Positions 35,246 to 35,464 of a DNA stretch of 35,464 nucleotides are shown piece by piece (the stretch's first letter is position 1; the number at the start of each line of letters is the position of its first letter). Both the position numbers and the translations under genes were made by a program. The stretch spans positions 1 to 35,464 of the forward strand of contig JAUCMV010000029.1 of NCBI GenBank assembly GCA_030435675.1, given 5' to 3'. This DNA comes from Steinernema hermaphroditum. Its lineage: Eukaryota > Nematoda > Chromadorea > Rhabditida > Steinernematidae. The notes under the pieces are model-generated. The model saw only the letters and a program-made list of their open reading frames with translations. It was not told the DNA's origin and ran no database searches.

Positions 35246-35464
35246 CTAACTATTTGCCCAAAATGTAATCATCCTGTGGGCGATCGCACCTGATGGGGGT
35301 ACGTATTTCAGGACGTTCGGTTCGCACTTGTTTGAGAGCATCCCTTTGAGGTGAACATCGGCGTCGGTACACTGAATTGCTAGCCGCACTTCATTCTTAT
35401 TAAACCAGCCAGCATGTTGGAGTTCGTCCGGAGCGATGTCGAGCTGAAAGATCTCGAGTGATAC
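35246..35464 (-). CDS. C-terminal part of a NUDT12/NudC-like NADH pyrophosphatase (partial)
   Basis: The minus-strand frame is open from the window edge to TAG at 35246-35248, giving 72 residues. Features resemble the C-terminal end of the Nudix domain of peroxisomal/cytosolic NADH diphosphatases: HAGWFNKNEVRLAI (family: an acidic or His residue, then A-x-WF plus E-V) and then YVPPSGAIAHRMITFW, matching the family's VPP-x-x-AIAH-x-LI-x-x-W. These enzymes cleave NAD(H) to NMN(H) and AMP and can remove NAD caps from RNA. The Nudix box itself lies outside the window, so the assignment rests on this tail. The exon shown has no internal intron. Confidence 0.68.
   Translation of the reverse strand, partial: VSLEIFQLDIAPDELQHAGWFNKNEVRLAIQCTDADVHLKGMLSNKCEPNVLKYVPPSGAIAHRMITFWANS

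Overview
This window is animal DNA and most likely nematode. Genes are split by many short GT-AG introns, mostly 40 to 80 bp. Six of the seven recognisable gene starts have a polypyrimidine-AG splice acceptor 0 to 17 nt upstream of the ATG, the layout expected of spliced-leader trans-splicing. The proteins (LIN-54, V-ATPase B subunit, EF-hand nicotinamidase) are animal-type. The species cannot be named from this sequence. A NAMPT gene argues against a Caenorhabditis-like lineage, as C. elegans is understood to lack NAMPT.

Layout. 0.7-4.7 kb: a RING finger fused to a Ras-like GTPase, followed closely on the same strand by a LIN-54 orthologue. 4.7-8.1 kb: non-coding, GC-rich in its second half. 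8.1-9.9 kb: a proline-directed, disordered protein with an RRLFP cyclin-docking motif and two alternative 3' ends. 9.9-12.2 kb: a retroposed repeat, an unassigned open segment and a weak minus-strand gene model. 12.3-16.6 kb: nicotinamidase (+) and NAMPT (-), converging, each with a perfect TGACGTCA palindrome upstream. 16.6-18.6 kb: non-coding, with a decayed tRNA-Gly copy. 18.6-20.4 kb: V-ATPase subunit B. 20.6-21.7 kb: tRNA-derived repeats and a foldback element. 21.7-34.1 kb: an 82-bp satellite of about 145 units, in perfect register, broken once by a 508-bp retroposed insert. 34.5-35.2 kb: a secreted or GPI-anchored acidic Ser-rich protein. 35.2 kb to the end: the 3' end of a NUDT12/NudC-like NADH pyrophosphatase gene on the minus strand.

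The main functional theme is NAD metabolism. Two alternative nicotinamide-salvage enzymes, nicotinamidase (deamidating) and NAMPT (direct), lie tail to tail with about 550 bp between their stops. A probable NAD(H)-hydrolysing Nudix gene lies at the far side of the satellite. The gene pair shares CRE-like promoter motifs. The nicotinamidase also has an in-frame alternative first exon that would add a presequence-like N-terminus. The second theme is repeat biology: the satellite register lets the inserted element and its target-site duplication be defined to the base.
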